A stretch of DNA of 64,000 nt from Dehalococcoidia bacterium (GTDB lineage Bacteria > Chloroflexota > Dehalococcoidia > Tepidiformales > Tepidiformaceae): NCBI GenBank assembly GCA_020853755.1, contig JADYYG010000043.1:62001-126000 (forward strand), written 5' to 3'. This document shows positions 18,785-26,919 of this stretch, piece by piece (positions within the stretch are counted from its first letter, which is position 1; the number at the start of each line of letters is the position of its first letter). Under the pieces are notes generated by a model. The model was not told the origin of the DNA. It was given only the letters and a program-made list of their open reading frames with translations, and ran no database searches. The translations under genes and the position numbers were made by a program.

Positions 18785-19477
18785 ATGGAAGTTGCGAACG
18801 AACTGATGGTCCGCGGCATCGTCGTGGGCGTGTTTCAAGAGAACTGCTGGGTCATCGGCAACCGGCGGACCGGCGAGGCCATCTGCATCGACCCCGGCGA
18901 CCAGCCGGACGAGATCCTCGCGCTGGCGCGGGACATGGGGGTGCGCATCAAGTACATCGCGAACTCCCACGCCCACGTCGACCACATCCTCGGCGTGTAC
19001 GGCATCCATTCGGCCACGGGAGCGAAGTTCCTCCTCCACGAAGGGGATCTTGACCTCCTGAGGCACGGCTGGAAGGGCATGGCCCAGCGGATGGGCATCG
19101 AAATCCCCAACGGTCCGCCAGACCCGGACGCCTTCGTCAAGGAAGGCGACATCGTGGAGGTGGACGGCCTCCGCCTGCGTTGCCTCGGCACCCCCGGGCA
19201 CACGCCGGGAAGCGTCAGCTACTACGCCGAGGAGGGCATGCTGTTCAGCGGCGACACCCTCTTCCGCGGGTCGATCGGCCGGACAGACCTGCCGGGCGGA
19301 AGTCTCGAACTGGAGATGGCAAGCATCTGCGATAAGCTGCTGACCCTCCCGGAGGACACGGTGGTCCTCCCCGGACACATGGAGGAGACGACGGTGGCGT
19401 TCGAGAAGAAGCACAACCCGTTCGTCCTCGAATGGCAGCGGCGCGGCGCCGACCAGCCCGGGTGGCTGCAGCAGTGA
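18785..19477 (+). CDS. Metallo-beta-lactamase-fold hydrolase (glyoxalase II-like)
   Basis: The 230-aa protein has the HAHVDH metal motif (from His62), a distal GTPGHTPGSVSYY histidine, a SGDTLFRGSIGRTDLPGG loop with bridging aspartate and a final PGHMEETT histidine. This pattern is that of the YcbL/glyoxalase II group that hydrolyses thioesters such as S-lactoyl conjugates. Its start is 6 nt after a weak GACAAT box. It overlaps the next gene by GTGA, so the two MBL-fold proteins are made together. Confidence 0.88.
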   Translation: MEVANELMVRGIVVGVFQENCWVIGNRRTGEAICIDPGDQPDEILALARDMGVRIKYIANSHAHVDHILGVYGIHSATGAKFLLHEGDLDLLRHGWKGMAQRMGIEIPNGPPDPDAFVKEGDIVEVDGLRLRCLGTPGHTPGSVSYYAEEGMLFSGDTLFRGSIGRTDLPGGSLELEMASICDKLLTLPEDTVVLPGHMEETTVAFEKKHNPFVLEWQRRGADQPGWLQQ

Positions 19478-20880
19478 CGGTCTCCATCGGCTTTTTCGGA
19501 GCGGCAGGCACGGTCACCGGTTCGAAGTACCTGGTCCGCTCAGGTGACTCTTCGGTGCTCATCGATTGCGGAATGTTCCAGGGCGAAAAGCGGCTCCGCG
19601 AACTGAACTGGCAACCGGCGCCCTTTCGTGCCAGTGAACCGTCGGCAGCGCTCCTCACCCACGCCCACGTCGACCACTCGGGGCTGTTGCCCCGCTTCGT
19701 CCGCGAAGGCTTCCGCGGCCCGATCTACGCGACGCCCGCAACCGGAGAGGTGGCGGGCATCCTGCTGCGCGACTCGGCCCGGCTCCAGGAAGAGGACGCC
19801 GAGTACGCCAACCGGAAGGGATACAGCCGCCACCACCCGGCGCTGCCGCTCTACACCGAGAAGGACGTGGAACGGGCGCTCGGGCACTTCCGCCAGGCCC
19901 AGTACCGCCAGGAACTGAAGGTCGCGCCCGAAATCTCGGCCCGGTTTCTCAACGCTGGGCATATCCTCGGCTCAGCGTTCATCGAACTCACCTGCCGGGC
20001 TCCTCACGGCGGCGCGCGGATCGTGTTCAGCGGCGACCTCGGCCGCTACGGCGCACCGCTCCACTCCGACCCTGACCCGCTCCCGGAGTGCGACGTCCTC
20101 GTCATGGAGTCGACCTACGGCGACCGCGACCACGGCGACGCCCCGATCGCCGACCAGATCGAGGAAACCTTCAAGCCGGTGCTCGAACGCCGGGGCACCA
20201 TCCTCGTGCCCGCCTTCGCGGTCGCTCGCGCCCAGCTCGTCGCGCTCATCCTGCGTGACCTCATCGGGAACGGGCGTCTCCCAGAGGTCCCCATCCACAT
20301 CGATTCACCGATGGCTTCCGACGTCACGTCCATCTACAACCACTACATCAAGTCCGAATCGCTCGACCAGGGCATCCCGTTCACCAACAGCCGCTCGCTG
20401 TTTCCGGCGAACGTGCGCTTCCACCGCACCGTTCGCGAATCCCAGGCGCTGAACGGCCTGCCCGGCCCGAGGATCATCATCTCCTCGAGTGGCATGCTCG
20501 CTGGCGGGCGTGTGCTGCACCACCTCAAGCGGCTCGCCGGCGATCGCGAGAACCTGATTGCACTGGTCGGCTACCAGGCTGCCGGCACGCGCGGCCGTGA
20601 CCTCGTCGAAGGCCGCCGCCAGGTGAAGGTCCACGGCGAAATGGTGCAAATCAACGCGCGGGTCGCGAACCTGCACGGCCTTTCGGCCCATGCCGACCGC
20701 GGCGAACTGATTCGCTGGGTGAAGACCGCGCCGAAGCCGCCGCGCGCCATCTACCTGGTCCACGGCGACGTGGAACCGCGAGACGCGATGAAGGATCTCA
20801 TCGAACGCGAACTTGGCATCGCCGCGGTGACGCCCGCTATGGGCGAGGAGCACGACCTCGGCTGGCTCTTCCGAAGCTGA
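19474..20880 (+). CDS. Beta-CASP metallo-beta-lactamase RNA-processing exonuclease
   Basis: The 468-aa protein combines an MBL core (HAHVDHSG, from about His63; ESTYGDRDH) with a beta-CASP domain and a C-terminal LSAHADRGEL histidine motif. This is the organisation of CPSF-73-like RNA nucleases. Other matched landmarks are NAGHILGSAF, FSGDLGR and IISSSGMLAGGR. It is a cytoplasmic RNase of the YsfA/TTHA0252 type by inference. The GTG start overlaps the preceding MBL gene's stop. Confidence 0.92.
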   Translation: MTVSIGFFGAAGTVTGSKYLVRSGDSSVLIDCGMFQGEKRLRELNWQPAPFRASEPSAALLTHAHVDHSGLLPRFVREGFRGPIYATPATGEVAGILLRDSARLQEEDAEYANRKGYSRHHPALPLYTEKDVERALGHFRQAQYRQELKVAPEISARFLNAGHILGSAFIELTCRAPHGGARIVFSGDLGRYGAPLHSDPDPLPECDVLVMESTYGDRDHGDAPIADQIEETFKPVLERRGTILVPAFAVARAQLVALILRDLIGNGRLPEVPIHIDSPMASDVTSIYNHYIKSESLDQGIPFTNSRSLFPANVRFHRTVRESQALNGLPGPRIIISSSGMLAGGRVLHHLKRLAGDRENLIALVGYQAAGTRGRDLVEGRRQVKVHGEMVQINARVANLHGLSAHADRGELIRWVKTAPKPPRAIYLVHGDVEPRDAMKDLIERELGIAAVTPAMGEEHDLGWLFRS

Positions 20881-20898
20881 GCCGCTGTCGCCGACGCT

Positions 20899-21645
20899 TC
20901 AGGCCAGCCCGGCGAAGAAATCGCTAAGCGCGGCCGCGCCGCGTTTTGGGTCCTGGCACATCCACCAGTGGCCGAGGCCGTTCAGCATCGCGACCTTCGC
21001 GCCGGCGCGTTCGGCCTTGCGGCGGGCGAGGGTTTCGCCGCCGGTGTAGTGGTCCTCGGTCGCGATAATCACAAGACCCGGCTTCGCCTTTGCTTTGCCA
21101 ACTTCGGCGCCAATCTCGGAGATCCGCGGCTGCGCGGCCGACCGGTAGAGCGCGAGGATACAGCGGCCCATATCGGCGTTGACAGCGGCGGCTACGTTCG
21201 CTGCCACCGCCGGGGTCATGCCGAGCGACTGGAACTGGGCCGTCCGCGCCTCGACCGGTGCGGCCGCCATCCCGGCGACGGCAGCCTCGCCGACTTCCGG
21301 CGTTTGCCACGCCTGGGCAGCGTCATGCCACACGTACTCGGGGTCGAAACAGCCCGCGATATCGGTGCACCAGCTGCGAATCAGGTCCGGGCGTTCGATG
21401 GCGACTCGCATAACATGCCCACCACCCCAGTCGTGCCCGACGAGGTCGATCGGCCCATCGATTGCTTCGAGTTCAGACACCAGCCACGCGAGGTAGTCAT
21501 CGGACGTTGCCCCGAAACCTGCCGGGACAGGCGCGCCGAACCCCGGAGGAGACAGGGCGATCACGTCATCCCGGCGGAGTTCCTTGCGGAGCTCGTCCCA
21601 GATAGCGGCGGTTTCGGGGTTTCCATGGACAAGGACAACGGGCAT
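20899..21645 (-). CDS. Alpha/beta hydrolase with aspartate nucleophile (haloalkane dehalogenase / epoxide hydrolase type)
   Basis: This 248-aa hydrolase begins with the oxyanion loop HGNPET. Its nucleophile elbow is GHDWGGGH, where an aspartate (Asp72) replaces the serine of most esterases. The catalytic acid (ATEDHYTG) and histidine (LNGLGHWWMCQDP) follow. An Asp nucleophile followed by Trp is the signature of dehalogenases and soluble epoxide hydrolases. The substrate is not determined. A GGAGG lies just upstream of ATG 21645. Confidence 0.82.
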   Translation of the reverse strand: MPVVLVHGNPETAAIWDELRKELRRDDVIALSPPGFGAPVPAGFGATSDDYLAWLVSELEAIDGPIDLVGHDWGGGHVMRVAIERPDLIRSWCTDIAGCFDPEYVWHDAAQAWQTPEVGEAAVAGMAAAPVEARTAQFQSLGMTPAVAANVAAAVNADMGRCILALYRSAAQPRISEIGAEVGKAKAKPGLVIIATEDHYTGGETLARRKAERAGAKVAMLNGLGHWWMCQDPKRGAAALSDFFAGLA

Positions 21646-21708
21646 AGAGCGCCTCCAGCGAAGGGAGGAGCTTAGGGCACGTTCCACCCCGCCGTCATCC
21701 GGCGGCGA

Positions 21709-21945
21709 TCATCGGTTCGACTTTTGGCCGCGCTGCATCCAGCTGCTGTTCGCCACCCGCACCGCCTCGTGCGCACGCGCGAGTTCGGCCCGGAGGAAGT
21801 CGCGTTCAGCCTGGAGATCCGCGATGTGGTCTCGCAGCGCGGCAACGAGGAGGTCAACTTCGCTGACCCGCGCAGCAGCCTGTTCGCGGACGAGCCGGAT
21901 CTCAGCGGCAAGCTCCGCGGTCGAAGGCGCCGGGAGGCGAATCAC
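21709..21945 (-). CDS. Small coiled-coil protein, function unknown
   Basis: The 78-aa protein is nearly all helix with heptad-like Leu/Ala/Val spacing (LAAEIRLVREQAAARVSEVD, then a DLQAERDFLRAELA repeat). It overlaps the upstream coiled-coil gene by 4 nt (ATGA). Its QAERDFLRAELA stretch resembles the end of that upstream protein (RQEREFLRHW), so the two may associate or derive from a duplication. No family is recognised. Confidence 0.6.
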   Translation of the reverse strand: MIRLPAPSTAELAAEIRLVREQAAARVSEVDLLVAALRDHIADLQAERDFLRAELARAHEAVRVANSSWMQRGQKSNR

Positions 21946-22559
21946 GCCCGGTCCGAGCCGGGCGGCAACTGCGGCGGTGTCCAGTGGCGAAGGAACTCGC
22001 GCTCCTGGCGGAGGTCCTGCAGGTTCCCGTGGAGCGCCGCGATAACGTCTTCGAGGGTTTGCAGGCGGCTCGCCCGGGCAGCCTCGGAGAGTTGCAGTTC
22101 ATGCATCCGTTCGCGCAGCTGTTGGTGGCGCGCCTGGACCTTTTTTGCACGCTTGCGTAGCTTCCGGTTCTCGGTTTCGGCCGAAATGACGGCGCGCACA
22201 AGAACCGCCGGCGGCAGCGCGAGCGCGGCCTCGGGGTTCGCGGCGACCGCCGACGGGCCGACTTCGAGCATCTCATCGTGAGCTTCTGCGAGGGCGGCAA
22301 GCGTCTTCTGGAGGGCGGCGACGTCCCCACGGACCTGGCGGACCAGCCGCTCGGCGCGTGCGTCGGACGAGGTCATCTGGCCGCGCATACGAGGTTCGCT
22401 CCGGGTTCGGCCGGGCAGGAATTCGTCCCAGGTACCCGCGTACTGCTCGCCGCCAGCGTGTTGCGGCGGGAACGGGATCGGATCCTGCGCGGGCTGCGGC
22501 GGGGCCTCCGGCGTGTGCGCCAGTTCCTCAGTCTGCTGTCGTCGAAGTGGGAAGCGCAC
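21942..22559 (-). CDS. Coiled-coil protein with disordered N-terminus, function unknown
   Basis: The 205-aa protein has a Pro-rich flexible N-terminus (about residues 1-60) followed by a long charged coiled coil (about 65-195). There is no membrane segment. A TATATT box lies upstream (22581-22586, minus) and an AGAGGA precedes the GTG start. It is the first gene of a two-gene unit with the 78-aa coiled-coil protein. Such pairs suggest a structural or scaffolding complex, but I cannot name it. Confidence 0.6.
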   Translation of the reverse strand: MRFPLRRQQTEELAHTPEAPPQPAQDPIPFPPQHAGGEQYAGTWDEFLPGRTRSEPRMRGQMTSSDARAERLVRQVRGDVAALQKTLAALAEAHDEMLEVGPSAVAANPEAALALPPAVLVRAVISAETENRKLRKRAKKVQARHQQLRERMHELQLSEAARASRLQTLEDVIAALHGNLQDLRQEREFLRHWTPPQLPPGSDRA

Positions 22560-22653
22560 TGTTCACCCGTCCTCTACTGGAATATACGCCCGCAATCCGG
22601 CCCTCAGTAGGGGCAGAAGTGTTAAGGAATCCCGCCGAACAAGCGAGCACAGC

Positions 22654-23556
22654 CTAATCCCGGGCGACCAGTGGCCCGGTGACACGGTAGGGACGCTGCC
22701 CCGGCGGAACCGCTGGCGGCGGTGGGGCCACGCCATAGAGGGCGATGACGCCGTTGATGTCGTCCTGCCGGGGCGAGCTGTAGGTCAGCGCATCGTTGCC
22801 TCCGCACATCGCCCGGCCGGGACAGAGCGCTGGCTCGGTGTGGTCGAGGCCGAGCGAATGCCCGAACTCGTGCAGCGCCAGGGCGCGAAGCGTGGCTGCC
22901 GAATACGGGAACTGCGGTTCGAAGACGATGTCGAACTCCTGCGTCGCGAAGTACGGGGTGTTCTCCACCAGGCTCGTGCCGCGCCAGTAACACGAGTACC
23001 CGAGGTACCCGCCAACGATGTGGCCCCAGCCAACGGCGTTGACGCCATCCGGGCCGTAGCTGCTCACGTCGCCGTTGCAACCTGTCGGGATATCTGTGTC
23101 GCCAAGGTAGTCGAAATGGAACCCGCTGCCGCCTGCGTTGTCCCAGCCGGCCGCGCCGAGGGCGATCGCTTCGGTGGCCGATTTCGGGTCCATGGCCGGC
23201 GTCGAGCCCGCCGGGTTGTACAGCCAGCTTGTCGACGGCTGCGGCCAGCGCACTCCGAACAGCCGGAACTGCGCGGAGACCTGCCCGGGATCAAGTTCGA
23301 CGGCGCCGGGGAAGCGCGCGAGCATCACCGCCCGGCCTTCAGCGAGGCGTTCATCCATCGCGACCCCCGGTTCGTCGAGCGCGTACATCGTGATGTGGCC
23401 GAAAACGGGCCCCGGCAGGACGATGTCGATCGTTTGCTCGTGAATCACGGGCACTCCGGCGTCCGCTCGGGCCTGAGGCGACCCCAGGACCACCGCGCTG
23501 GCGAACACACTGCCCACCAACAGGAAGGCCAGCCACAAACGTCGGGAACGAGTCAC
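22654..23556 (-). CDS. Secreted matrixin-like zinc metalloprotease
   Basis: The 300-aa protein has a signal sequence (RSRRLWLAFLLVGSVFASAVVLG). Its zinc-binding motif HEFGHSLGLDH (from about His229) fits HExxHxxGxxH of the metzincin/matrixin group. The downstream DDINGVIALYG resembles the matrixin C-terminal helix. It would cleave proteins outside the cell. The start is taken at GTG 23556, giving a compact signal peptide. Confidence 0.85.
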   Translation of the reverse strand: MTRSRRLWLAFLLVGSVFASAVVLGSPQARADAGVPVIHEQTIDIVLPGPVFGHITMYALDEPGVAMDERLAEGRAVMLARFPGAVELDPGQVSAQFRLFGVRWPQPSTSWLYNPAGSTPAMDPKSATEAIALGAAGWDNAGGSGFHFDYLGDTDIPTGCNGDVSSYGPDGVNAVGWGHIVGGYLGYSCYWRGTSLVENTPYFATQEFDIVFEPQFPYSAATLRALALHEFGHSLGLDHTEPALCPGRAMCGGNDALTYSSPRQDDINGVIALYGVAPPPPAVPPGQRPYRVTGPLVARD

Positions 23557-23602
23557 GCCCGGAGTGTGGCACCGGCGTGCGGGGTGTGTCACGGCGGTGC
23601 GT

Positions 23603-23608
23603 TACAGT
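23603..23608 (+). promoter_or_regulatory. TACAGT box 7 nt before the GNAT gene start
   Basis: TACAGT is followed by GACGGCA and ATG at 23616, with no Shine-Dalgarno. It fits the leaderless TAnnnT pattern seen at other genes in the window. Confidence 0.4.
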
Positions 23609-23615
23609 GACGGCA

Positions 23616-24197
23616 ATGAGTCACGACATGTTCGAAGGACACCTCGTGCGCCTCCGCGGCGTACGCGCCAGCGATTGGGAGCACTTCGCCCGCTGGGACA
23701 CCGACAGCGATGCGGGGCGCTTCGGCTGGCAGATCTGGGCGCCCAAGGGCGAGGAAGCAGCGCGCGAGTTCGCCCGCGAAGAATCGGCGAAACCGCCGGA
23801 CCCATGGAACCAGCGGTTCATCATCGAGACGCTGGACGGTGAGCCAGCCGGTTCGCTGAACTACCGGGCCGACCAGCGCCGGTTCGGGTTCGAATACGGA
23901 ATCGCGTTGGCGCGAGAGCACTGGGGGAACGGCTACGCGGAAGAGGCCGTCGCCATCGTCTGCCGCTACCTGTTCGGCGAACTCAGGCTGCACAAGGCCC
24001 AGGCGTACGTGTACGCGTTCAACGAGCGGTCGCTCTCGATGCACCGGAAATTCGGAATGACGCTCGAAGGAGTGCTTCGCGAAGCGCAGTTCACCGCCGG
24101 GCGCTTCTGGGACATCCATATCTTCGGGATCACCGCCGACGAGTTCTTCGCACGCTACGGCGCTGACTGGGGCGAGCAGCTCAGCGCCGCTGACTGA
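23616..24197 (+). CDS. GNAT-family N-acetyltransferase (RimJ/RimL type)
   Basis: This 193-aa protein has the RimJ/RimL layout: an N-terminal LVRLRGVRASDWE, a central IALAREHWGNGYAEEAVAIVCRYLF acetyl-CoA loop (motif A), and NERSLSMHRKFGMTLEGVLRE, the typical motif B. It transfers an acetyl group to an amine, often an N-terminus or small molecule. It starts 7 nt after a TACAGT box. It ends 1 nt from the convergent NAD(P)HX epimerase gene. Confidence 0.85.
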   Translation: MSHDMFEGHLVRLRGVRASDWEHFARWDTDSDAGRFGWQIWAPKGEEAAREFAREESAKPPDPWNQRFIIETLDGEPAGSLNYRADQRRFGFEYGIALAREHWGNGYAEEAVAIVCRYLFGELRLHKAQAYVYAFNERSLSMHRKFGMTLEGVLREAQFTAGRFWDIHIFGITADEFFARYGADWGEQLSAAD

Positions 24198-24974
24198 CTA
24201 CCGCCGGAGGCGAACGATAGGCCCTTCGCTGAACAACCCGCCCATCGGGATGCCCATCCGCTCGGGCACGCCTACCGGGAGTCCAAGGTCAGCGAGGAAC
24301 AGTTCGCCGACGTGGTTCCGGGCCTGGTCCTGGAGGACACCCTTCTTCGGCAGGTCGAGCATCAGCGTGGTGCAAGCCTTGATTGCTGGACTGCTGACTT
24401 CCCCGGTCGTGGCATTCACCCCGGTCGGCACATCGAGCGCGAGGGTCGGCCGTTTCGCGTCGATGGCGAGTTGGGCGACCGCGGCAGCGATGCCCTGTGG
24501 CGGCCCTTCGAGGCCGTATCCAACGAGGGCGTCGATAACGAGGTCGCTTTCGGCGAGTTGGTCTTCGACCGTGATCTCGCTCGATTCCATATCACTTGGC
24601 TCGATGATCCCGGACTGGCGAAGGATCTGAAGCTGCCGGCGGACGGTGAAGCCGGCCTCCTCTTCGACACCGGAGACAATCGGGTCGACGCGGACGCTCC
24701 AGTTGGAAAGGTGGCGCGCCGCCGCGAGGCCCGCCGCCCCCTTGTTGCCATTGCCGCAGAGGATGACGACCCGCTGGCCGCGGCCCCTGCCGCCGAGCAT
24801 CGCCAGCGCGAGCGTCGCGGCCGAGCGGCCGGCGTTCTCGGTCAGCTGGAGGATATCGATGCCGAACTCCTCCTGGGCGATGCGCTGGACATCGCGCATC
24901 TGTGCTGCGGTAATCCAGCGGGATTCAGAGGTCTTGCGCTGGGGAAACCCGCCCGGGTCGGCTTTCACTGCCAT
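24198..24974 (-). CDS. nnrE: NAD(P)H-hydrate epimerase (YjeF N-terminal domain, stand-alone)
   Basis: The 258-aa protein is the epimerase half of the NAD(P)HX repair system. It has ITAAQMRDVQR, the ENAGRSAA motif, the VVILCGNGNKGAAGLAAARHL Rossmann loop and VIDALVGYGLEG with the catalytic Asp. It lacks the fused C-terminal dehydratase domain common in bacteria. It repairs hydrated NAD(P)H by interconverting the R and S forms. The ATG at 24974 avoids overlapping queF; an upstream in-frame start would do so. Confidence 0.88.
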   Translation of the reverse strand: MAVKADPGGFPQRKTSESRWITAAQMRDVQRIAQEEFGIDILQLTENAGRSAATLALAMLGGRGRGQRVVILCGNGNKGAAGLAAARHLSNWSVRVDPIVSGVEEEAGFTVRRQLQILRQSGIIEPSDMESSEITVEDQLAESDLVIDALVGYGLEGPPQGIAAAVAQLAIDAKRPTLALDVPTGVNATTGEVSSPAIKACTTLMLDLPKKGVLQDQARNHVGELFLADLGLPVGVPERMGIPMGGLFSEGPIVRLRR

Positions 24975-25026
24975 GGTTCGATACCTCGCAGGCGAGTCTA
25001 CGGCTGGCTGCGCATAGGGGGCATCG

Positions 25027-25392
25027 TCATTCCCCCGTATGAACGGCGCTGATCCGGGCGGAAATACCACCCCGCGTATTGAACTCGCCGGTCACGATGA
25101 GCGACCGCGGCTGAATCGCCGCCACGATGTCATCGAGGATGGTGTTCACCACGTTCTCATAGAAGATGCCGCGGTTCCGGTACGTCTGCAGGTAGAACTT
25201 GAAGCTGCGCAACTCGATACAGCGCCGGTCCGGCGTGTACGTGATGACGATCGTCCCGAAGTCCGGCTGTCCGGTCATCGGGCAGACGCTGGTGAACTCC
25301 GAGGCGGTGAACTCGATCTCGTAGTCCCGTTCCGGGAACTGGTTCTCGAACGAATCGATGGTCCCGTCGGTTCGGTAAGTGTTATCGGACAT
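25027..25392 (-). CDS. queF: NADPH-dependent 7-cyano-7-deazaguanine reductase QueF
   Basis: This 121-aa unimodular QueF has the catalytic thioimide cysteine in FTSVCPMTGQPDFG (Cys37), with the proton-donor Asp44 seven residues later. It also has the family signature ELRSFKFYLQTYRNRGIFYE. The enzyme reduces preQ0 to preQ1, a step in queuosine biosynthesis for tRNA anticodon modification. No other queuosine genes are in the window. It sits between the acyl-CoA dehydrogenase and the epimerase on the same strand. Confidence 0.95.
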   Translation of the reverse strand: MSDNTYRTDGTIDSFENQFPERDYEIEFTASEFTSVCPMTGQPDFGTIVITYTPDRRCIELRSFKFYLQTYRNRGIFYENVVNTILDDIVAAIQPRSLIVTGEFNTRGGISARISAVHTGE

Positions 25393-25429
25393 TACGTGAA
25401 GCGTCGAACGGAGCGACCTGCCGTGCAAG

Positions 25430-26602
25430 TCAGGCGCGCGGCAGGCCGAGCCCGCGCGTCGCCACGATGTTCCGGTTCACCTCACTGGTACCGCCGGCGA
25501 TGGTGTAGCTCGGCGCCGCCATCGCCCAGCGTTCAACCTGGCCCCGTAACGGGGCGTACTTCGAGCCCGGCTCTATCGTCCCCGGCAAACCGGTGACACG
25601 GAGTCCGGTGATCCCCATCTGCCGCTGCAGTTCGGTCCCGAAGATTTTCGAGACCGAGGCTTCCGAGTTCGGAACCTTTCCCTCGCTTTGCATCTGGGCG
25701 ACCCGGTAGCAGAGCCACCGGCCGATTTCGAACTCGAGGTGGCGCTCCGCCAGTTCGTGGCGAAGCTCCGTCCGTGCCCGCAGCGCCGGCGTGGCCTTCA
25801 CGTAGTCAACGAGCGCGGCGAGGGTGCTGCGCGTCATCACCACGCGATTGATGGAGCTCCGCTCCTGGTCGAGCGTCGTCGTTGCGATGTACCAGCCGCG
25901 GTTCTCCTCGCCGATCAGGCAGTCGACCGGTACGCGCACGTCTTCGAGGAAGACCTCGGTGAAATGGTGGCTGCCCATCATGTTGACCAGCGGCCGGACG
26001 GTGACGCCGGGCGTTCGCAGGTCGAGCATGAAGTAGCTGATGCCGCGGTGCTTCGGCGCTTCCTGGTCGGTCCGGGCGAGGAGGATGCCCCAGTCCGCCT
26101 CCAGCGCGCCGCTCGTCCAGATCTTCTGGCCGTTGATGACGTATTCATCGCCGTCACGGACCGCACGAGTCTGGAGCGAGGCGAGGTCGGACCCCGCGCC
26201 GGGTTCGGAAAAGAGCTGGCACCAGTGAACGTCGGCCGAACGCATGGCGGGCAGCCAGCGTTCCTGCTGGGCGGTCGTGCCGTGCATCATGATCGCCGGG
26301 CCGGCGAGCCAAACCCCCTGGTCGTAGGCACCGGGCGCCCCGGCTGCGCTCATCTCTTCCATGTAGACCGTCTGGGTCATGTAGCTGGCGCCTGCGCCGC
26401 CGAAGTCCTTCGGCCAGCCCATCGTGAGCCAACCCTGTGCCGCCAGCTTCTTCCGGAAGGCCTGGGTGAAGGCCATGCCCTCCTCGCTGACGAGGTCCCG
26501 GTCGTTGCGCATGTTCCAGTCCTCCTCGGGCAGTTCGGCGGCGAGGAAGCGGCGCAATTCGGCGCGGAAAGCAGCGTGTTCGGGGGAATCGAGGAAGAGC
26601 AT
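25430..26602 (-). CDS. Acyl-CoA dehydrogenase
   Basis: The 390-aa flavoenzyme has the acyl-CoA dehydrogenase layout: an N-terminal helical domain (FRAELRRFLAAELPEEDW), the central LFSEPGAGSDLASLQTRAVRDGDEYVINGQKIWTSGA beta domain and a C-terminal helical domain ending in IAGGTSEVNRNIVATRGLGLP. It oxidises acyl-CoA at the alpha-beta position with FAD and a transferred electron acceptor. The chain-length preference is unknown. TATACT lies 6 nt before ATG 26602, with no Shine-Dalgarno. Confidence 0.93.
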   Translation of the reverse strand: MLFLDSPEHAAFRAELRRFLAAELPEEDWNMRNDRDLVSEEGMAFTQAFRKKLAAQGWLTMGWPKDFGGAGASYMTQTVYMEEMSAAGAPGAYDQGVWLAGPAIMMHGTTAQQERWLPAMRSADVHWCQLFSEPGAGSDLASLQTRAVRDGDEYVINGQKIWTSGALEADWGILLARTDQEAPKHRGISYFMLDLRTPGVTVRPLVNMMGSHHFTEVFLEDVRVPVDCLIGEENRGWYIATTTLDQERSSINRVVMTRSTLAALVDYVKATPALRARTELRHELAERHLEFEIGRWLCYRVAQMQSEGKVPNSEASVSKIFGTELQRQMGITGLRVTGLPGTIEPGSKYAPLRGQVERWAMAAPSYTIAGGTSEVNRNIVATRGLGLPRA

Positions 26603-26608
26603 GGCGGG

Positions 26609-26614
26609 AGTATA
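26609..26614 (-). promoter_or_regulatory. TATACT box 6 nt before the acyl-CoA dehydrogenase start
   Basis: On the minus strand TATACT is followed by CCCGCC and ATG. No Shine-Dalgarno and no clear -35 are present. It fits a leaderless start. Confidence 0.45.
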
Positions 26615-26919
26615 GCGGCGGCCCGCGATCGGCAGGCCTTCCGCCATGACCCAAATCTTCACAGTTCTGCCATTCAGCCCCGCCGCGGAATCTGTTTCTG
26701 CCCGTAATCGACGGCCGCCAACGCGGTATGAAAGGGATTATCACAGCCGGGACTATGACGCTGGCGCACTGGCACCGGTATCATCCGCGCTGCTCAACCC
26801 GGGCGTCTCGAGGCATGCCGCGCCCCCGCCCAGTCCCCGACCCACCCGTTGAGCCAGAAATGCCCGGCAACGCCGGGCGCCGCGCTTTGGACAATGCAGG
26901 CGGGGGTCGACCGTTGAAC
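26615..26919. other. Intergenic region between divergent acyl-CoA dehydrogenase and the TIG-repeat gene
   Basis: About 305 nt separate the two divergent genes. The right part holds a perfect 7-bp hairpin (GCCCGGC / GCCGGGC, 26862-26878, 3-nt loop) in the leader of the TIG protein. It has no T-run, so it is not a standard terminator. I see no riboswitch that I can name. Confidence 0.5.
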
